The notes beneath the pieces were generated by a model, which saw only the letters and a list, made by a program, of their open reading frames with translations, ran no database searches and was not told the origin of the DNA. A program made the translations under genes and the position numbers. A stretch of 53,701 nt of DNA, from the NCBI GenBank assembly GCA_035293565.1, contig DATGMP010000135.1, positions 1-53,701 of the forward strand, given 5' to 3'. The stretch is from DATGMP01 sp035293565. GTDB taxonomy: Bacteria > Pseudomonadota > Alphaproteobacteria > BOG-932 > Roseiterribacteraceae. Shown here piece after piece: positions 50,101 to 53,701 of the stretch. Numbering within the stretch: position 1 is the first letter of the stretch; each line of letters opens with the position of its first letter.

Positions 50101-50786
50101 GACGCGCCCAGCACCGCTACGGTCGGCCCCCAAGCAAGAACATGCCGGTCGAGCGACAGAGTCTCGGGAAAGTGGCGGCGCGCTTGCATGATATCGTGAA
50201 GCACCGTCACGACGGTACGGCCTTCGGCGCGCCATTTGGATAGCAGCGCCAACAGAAATTCGGTCGTGCGCGAGTCGATCGCGGCAAAAGGCTCGTCCAG
50301 CAGGATGATCGGCGTGTCCTGGACCAGCAGCCGCGCGAACAGCGCGCGCTGAAATTGCCCGATCGACAGAGACCCGATCGGCGCGGCGCCTTTATCTGCG
50401 AGCCCGACCGTTTTCAGCGCCGAGTCGACCGCCTGCCTCTCTTCGGGCGCAACCGAGCGGAAGGTGCCGATTCGCCGCCAAAGTCCCAGCGTGACCAGCT
50501 CCCAGCAGGAGAGCGGAACCCGGCGATCGATCTCCGGACGTTGCGGCAGATAGGCGATGATCTCCTCCGGCGGCGCCGGAAGCCTTATGGATCCGGTTCG
50601 CGGCGGCAGCAAACCCACGATCGCTTTCAACAGCGTGCTCTTGCCGGCTCCGTTCGGCCCGATGACCGCGGTTGCGCTCCCGGCGGCGAAGCGCCCGGTC
50701 AAGCCTTCCAGCACCATTTCGGAATTGTACGAGAGCGACAGATCCTCGATCAGGATTTCGGCGCCGCCCTGGGCCCGTCGGTTCAT
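50097..50786 (-). CDS. Metal ABC transporter ATP-binding protein (ZnuC/MntA family)
   Basis: The 229-residue ATPase has Walker A GPNGAGKST, signature LSIGQFQRALFARLL (LSIGQ rather than LSGGQ, common in metal transporters), Walker B IILLDEP and H-loop VLHDI. It energises uptake with the permease that overlaps it by four bases. A small membrane ORF (50790-50897) precedes it by 3 nt. Confidence 0.92.
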   Translation of the reverse strand: MNRRAQGGAEILIEDLSLSYNSEMVLEGLTGRFAAGSATAVIGPNGAGKSTLLKAIVGLLPPRTGSIRLPAPPEEIIAYLPQRPEIDRRVPLSCWELVTLGLWRRIGTFRSVAPEERQAVDSALKTVGLADKGAAPIGSLSIGQFQRALFARLLVQDTPIILLDEPFAAIDSRTTEFLLALLSKWRAEGRTVVTVLHDIMQARRHFPETLSLDRHVLAWGPTVAVLGAS

Positions 50787-50789
50787 CGC

Positions 50790-50897
50790 CTAGCCCAGCG
50801 CCCAGGCAACCGCCGCCCATATCAGCGCGATCACCGCCAAGGCCCACAGCGCACGGCCGGCCGCCCCGCGTTCCAGCAATGTCGGTGATCGTGACAT
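50790..50897 (-). CDS. Predicted 35-residue membrane protein in the metal-transport operon
   Basis: A short frame of 35 codons starts with ATG at 50897 and ends just 3 nt before the ATPase start. After about 14 mainly polar or charged residues (MSRSPTLLERGAAGR) it has a single hydrophobic stretch of about 20 residues (ALWALAVIALIWAAVAWALG) with three tryptophans. This is a credible one-helix protein that fits the gap between the TonB receptor and the ATPase. The purines before the start are too close for a good ribosome site. I found no family for it. Confidence 0.5.
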   Translation of the reverse strand: MSRSPTLLERGAAGRALWALAVIALIWAAVAWALG

Positions 50898-50929
50898 CCC
50901 TTCGATCGTCCTGAGTGGACCGAGCACCG

Positions 50930-50958
50930 CATCAACCGGACTCGCGCCGCCGTGTCAA
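50930..50958 (-). promoter_or_regulatory. Candidate promoter for the small ORF-ATPase-permease operon
   Basis: On the minus strand TTGACA (50958-50953) is followed 17 nt later by TTGATG, a poor -10. The -35 is perfect, but the -10 is weak, so the site may depend on an activator, or the operon may be read from the TonB receptor gene upstream. Confidence 0.3.
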
Positions 50959-50969
50959 GTTCGGGCGGC

Positions 50970-53102
50970 TCACAGATTCTTGCTGACGCCGACATAGAAG
51001 GCGCGCCTGGGGCCGAACTGCGGCGCGCCGACTCCAACGCCGGTTCCGTCTCGGATCTCATAGCTTTCATCGAACAGGTTGATGACGTCGAAGCGGACCG
51101 TCACCCCGGCAAGCGCACCCTGACTCTCGATATCCTGCGCCACGCCCAGATTGACCTGGGTATAGCTCGGCAGCTTTTCGCCGTTCGGCTCGAGCGCGTC
51201 GTCCGGGCTGCGCCTCAAGCCGCTGCCGAAGATCAGATCCAGGCTGGTGCGCAACTGGCCCAGCGCATCGGAGAATTTGAGAGACGCGCCTCCCGAAATC
51301 GTCCAGGCCTGGTCATGATCTGTATAGATCGAATGGTTGTGAATATAAGCGAGTTCGGCGGGCGCGAAGAAAAACTGGCTCGAGACGATGTCTTTCCCCT
51401 TCTCTTCGCCATAGGCGATGTTCGCATAGGCTCCCAACGGGCCGTTATGGTAGGAGGCGGTCGTCTCGATGCCGTAGCCGCGGCCGTAGCGATAGTTGAA
51501 GGGCGAAAAGGTCAGCGACTCTCCGAACTGCCCTTCGTCGATCAGATTGCGCTTCAACTTGTAATAGACGTCGAGTCCGAGATCGAGGCCCGGGATGACG
51601 GTCCTCAGCGCACCGACGTCGAAATAGTGCTCGCGCTCAGCCCGGACCGGGCCGTTCTCGAGAACCGACGGTTGCTTTGTCGTGCCCAGGAACTTCGATA
51701 GCGACGTCGTCGACACCAGCTCCTGCGGCGGCGGTGTGAAGTCGCGGGCGTAGCCGGCATGGATCGTGGTGTCGTCGTCCGGCTTCCAGACGAGATTGAC
51801 ACGGGGGCTCACCTGGTTCTCATGCGTGAAGGCGTCGACCACGTCGAAACGGGTGCCGAAATTGAGCGTCACCGTATCGGTGAGCGCCCATTCGTCCTGA
51901 AGATACAGGCCGTACAAATAGCCGGTCTTGCCACTCTGGTCGTAAGTGCGGACCGGCATGTCGGAGGTCTGCGCGCCCGTGCCGTCGACCGGAAACGCGT
52001 CCGAGGTCACTTGCGAAATCGTCCGTTCGCCCGAGAAGAAGAGGCCGCCGCGAAGCGTATGGCTGTCGCCGAGTTTGTAGCTCGCATCGGCCTGGATGCC
52101 CGAAGACCAGCTCGACAACCGGCTTCGGTCGGCGAAGCCGTTGAAGATCAGATCGCCAAGCGGATCCGGCGTGAATTTGGTCTGCGAATAGCGCGTGAAC
52201 GGCGCGATTTGATAATCGAGATCGCCCGCCGATCCCTGCAGCGCGACGATCGCATAATGATTGATCTCGCGCTGACGCTGATCGAGGTTCGCGGAATCGA
52301 AATTCGACCGGCCGAAGGCCGTGAAGTTGGGCGTCTGGTTCGGATTGTTCGGGATCTCGAAGAATCCGATCGACGTGCCCAACATCGCCGAGACGCGCGT
52401 ATCCGGAGATAGGATATAGGACAGATAGGCAAAACCGTGGAACTGCTGCGTGAAGTCGTGGATGGGATCGGCCGATGAGGTCGGATTCTCCACGCCGATA
52501 TTGTTCCGTATGTAGCTCCCCGAGAGGTAGTAGCTGAAGCCATCGCTCGAGCCGCTTGCCTGGACGGAAGGTTCGAACGTGTCGCGGCTCCCGCCATAGA
52601 GGCTGAGCGTCGCGCCCTGATCGAAGGCGCCGCTCTTTGTCTTGATATCGACGATTCCGGAAGTCCGGTAGCCATACTGGGCCGGCAATGTGCCGGTCAT
52701 GAGATCGATGGAATCGGCGAAGCGCGGATCGAGGGCCTGGCCGAAGCCCGAGATCCCTTCCGGCAGGATGATCCCGTTGATCCGGTACTGAAGATTGGCG
52801 TGCTCATTGCGGATATGAAGCTGGCCGAAACTGTCCTGCGATGCTCCCGGAGCTTGGAGAAGCACCTGATTGAATGAGGTATCGACGCCCTGCGGCTCGT
52901 TGGCGATGGCGGCGCGGTCGATCACATAATCGCTGGCGCCGAGGCTCGGCGAGATCGCGTCGCGCGCCGTGTCCAGGCGCTTCGCGGTGACGACGATCTC
53001 CTCCTGAGGAACACCCGCGGCGTCGCCCGTCTGGGCCGCGGCGCCGGCGGCGAGCGCGCAAAAGCCGGCCGCGAGGGGCAAGCCTGAGTGGCGGATTGGC
53101 AT
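50970..53102 (-). CDS. TonB-dependent outer-membrane receptor
   Basis: The 710-residue receptor has a signal peptide ending near residue 23 (AAAQ), a TonB box-like EEIVVTA and a plug domain (residues 50-160, with PEGISGFGQALDPRFADSIDLMTGTLPAQYG), then a 22-strand barrel. The end FYVGVSKNL has terminal Leu instead of the usual aromatic residue. A His-rich loop (YIHNHSIYTDHDQ) lies in the C-terminal third. With the metal ABC genes downstream it most likely imports zinc or another metal chelate; this is inferred. Confidence 0.88.
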   Translation of the reverse strand: MPIRHSGLPLAAGFCALAAGAAAQTGDAAGVPQEEIVVTAKRLDTARDAISPSLGASDYVIDRAAIANEPQGVDTSFNQVLLQAPGASQDSFGQLHIRNEHANLQYRINGIILPEGISGFGQALDPRFADSIDLMTGTLPAQYGYRTSGIVDIKTKSGAFDQGATLSLYGGSRDTFEPSVQASGSSDGFSYYLSGSYIRNNIGVENPTSSADPIHDFTQQFHGFAYLSYILSPDTRVSAMLGTSIGFFEIPNNPNQTPNFTAFGRSNFDSANLDQRQREINHYAIVALQGSAGDLDYQIAPFTRYSQTKFTPDPLGDLIFNGFADRSRLSSWSSGIQADASYKLGDSHTLRGGLFFSGERTISQVTSDAFPVDGTGAQTSDMPVRTYDQSGKTGYLYGLYLQDEWALTDTVTLNFGTRFDVVDAFTHENQVSPRVNLVWKPDDDTTIHAGYARDFTPPPQELVSTTSLSKFLGTTKQPSVLENGPVRAEREHYFDVGALRTVIPGLDLGLDVYYKLKRNLIDEGQFGESLTFSPFNYRYGRGYGIETTASYHNGPLGAYANIAYGEEKGKDIVSSQFFFAPAELAYIHNHSIYTDHDQAWTISGGASLKFSDALGQLRTSLDLIFGSGLRRSPDDALEPNGEKLPSYTQVNLGVAQDIESQGALAGVTVRFDVINLFDESYEIRDGTGVGVGAPQFGPRRAFYVGVSKNL

Positions 53103-53180
53103 GGCGGAAACTCTCCGAACCCGAATATGACCATAACGGACATGGCCGCACGAAGGCGGCAGCCCGCGACTTGGATGGGA

Positions 53181-53507
53181 CTACAGGACGAAGAGCGACG
53201 CTGGTGGAGCTTGGGCGCGGAAGCCCAGACGTTCGGCCGCTTGGACGAGGATCGGCTCCCTTGCGGTCCAGAAACGAACAAAGAAGACGACCGGGCGCGG
53301 CGGCAGAACGAGCGGCGGCAGAACTGGCGGATCGGTAACCGGGGCGAAGGCCGTGCAGCCGTCCTCGCCGCATTCCATCTGCTCGGCGAGTATGTAGTGC
53401 TCGATCCGATGGGCGACCGAGCCGAGCTGAGTCGCCAGCAGCAGCAAGGCCAGAAATCTGGCCCAGCGCCGCAAAGCTGGCATCAGGCTTGGCATTGGTA
53501 GCGCCAT
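53181..53507 (-). CDS. Small hypothetical protein, DUF2946-like
   Basis: The 108-residue protein has a positively charged start (MPALRRWARF), then one hydrophobic segment (LALLLLATQLGSVAH), a His/Cys motif (HRIEHYILAEQMECGEDGC) and Pro/Val-rich strands (PPVLPPLVLPPRPVVFF), ending in RAQAPPA. The order resembles DUF2946-type proteins that often accompany metal-uptake TonB receptors. It probably works in the membrane or periplasm and may bind a metal through Cys and His; that is speculative. It is 78 nt upstream of the receptor gene. Confidence 0.6.
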   Translation of the reverse strand: MALPMPSLMPALRRWARFLALLLLATQLGSVAHRIEHYILAEQMECGEDGCTAFAPVTDPPVLPPLVLPPRPVVFFVRFWTAREPILVQAAERLGFRAQAPPASLFVL

Positions 53508-53558
53508 CGGGCGATCCTATTGGCTGCCTCTTCCCGGTGCAACTCGCGAGAATTTCAA
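53508..53558. other. Divergent promoter region before the solute-binding protein gene
   Basis: The 51-nt spacer separates the minus-strand DUF2946-like gene from the plus-strand solute-binding protein gene. I find no typical Zur box (AT-rich palindrome) in it. The only symmetric element is CTCGCGAG (53543-53550), which sits next to the start and may be chance. Confidence 0.3.
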
Positions 53559-53701
53559 ATGCGCCTCGTCATCGCGGCACTCTTCAGCTGCCTCGCCTTG
53601 GGCGCCAATGCCGAGCCCGTCAAGGTCGTCGCGAGCTTCAGCATTCTGGCCGATTTGGCGCGCAATGTCGGAGGCGACCGGGTCGAGGTCGTGAGCGTCA
53701 T
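53559..53701 (+). CDS. Metal ABC transporter solute-binding protein, N-terminal part (cut by window end)
   Basis: ATG at 53559 opens a frame that runs off the window. It has a signal peptide (MRLVIAALFSCLALGANAE), then the cluster A-I/ZnuA start EPVKVVASFSILADLARNVGGDRVEV, with the SILAD segment typical of zinc and manganese binding proteins. It is divergent from the rest of the transporter genes. The metal-binding histidines lie beyond the window. Confidence 0.85.
   Translation, partial: MRLVIAALFSCLALGANAEPVKVVASFSILADLARNVGGDRVEVVSV

Noticed and set aside
53543..53550. CTCGCGAG as a Zur operator
   Set aside because: Too short and GC-rich for known Zur boxes, and close to chance in this base composition.

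Overview
The window reads as one stretch of an alphaproteobacterial chromosome. It is about two-thirds G+C, with tight operons, many 1-4 nt start/stop overlaps and several TTG/GTG starts. The gene set (split XdhC proteins, MocA-type cytidylyltransferase, S46/M13/M1 exported peptidases, TonB receptor, P450 with adrenodoxin-type ferredoxin) fits a soil or water alphaproteobacterium near Rhizobiales, Caulobacterales or Micropepsales. The genus cannot be fixed from sequence alone. No rRNA, tRNA, CRISPR array or intact insertion sequence was seen.

Layout. 1-1303: the 3' end of lon, then a Phd/VapB-VapC type II toxin-antitoxin pair with its own palindromic operator. 1349-14954: a molybdenum locus. 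The minus-strand operon moaD, moaE-moeB-rhodanese (triple fusion), moaA, moaC, moeA lies beside the plus-strand group moaB, glycerate kinase, modE-like, modA. Convergent to modA runs a second minus-strand operon: aldo/keto reductase, XdhC N-domain, XdhC C-domain, molybdopterin-binding protein, mocA, modB, modC. A well-formed Mo-box lies in front of modA, and a perfect Mo-box half-site lies in front of moaD. 15067-21605: a hypothetical gene, an MFS exporter and the plus-strand operon rluA-like, TPR/glycosyltransferase-like, sulfotransferase-like, ABC-F (uup). 21650-23600: divergent EthD-domain protein and amidohydrolase. 23601-24568: a low-GC island with an orphan HNH-type toxin tail and its DUF2019-like immunity gene. 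24672-33081: a peptide-utilisation block (M13 and M1 peptidases, POT transporter, S46 dipeptidyl peptidase), followed by a DHA2 drug exporter. 34605-36154: psd and pssA for phosphatidylethanolamine synthesis. 36223-38587: NAD(P)-binding protein and thioesterase-like protein, divergent from an SDR across two overlapping inverted repeats. 38711-43085: an RND efflux pair. 43225-46631: P450, ferredoxin, esterase and ferritin-like genes. 46745-49237: a Gly/Arg-rich protein, a PPOX-type flavoprotein and a Baeyer-Villiger monooxygenase. 49249-53701: a metal (probably zinc or manganese) uptake locus with ABC permease and ATPase, an unlisted 35-residue membrane ORF, a TonB receptor, a small Cys-containing protein and a divergent, truncated solute-binding protein gene.

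How it fits together. The Moco locus joins molybdate import (ModABC), its regulator, the MPT pathway (MoaA/C/D/E, MoeB, MoaB, MoeA) and the cytidylation/sulfuration chaperones (MocA, XdhC) typical of xanthine dehydrogenase or CO dehydrogenase-family enzymes. No molybdenum enzyme is encoded in the window. Several components have unusual domain architecture: MoaE-MoeB-rhodanese fused, XdhC split, MoCF-MocA split by a repeat, and ModE and ModC without their molybdate-binding domains. Short dispersed hairpin repeats recur at gene ends, and in one case appear to encode the N-terminus of a protein (the esterase).
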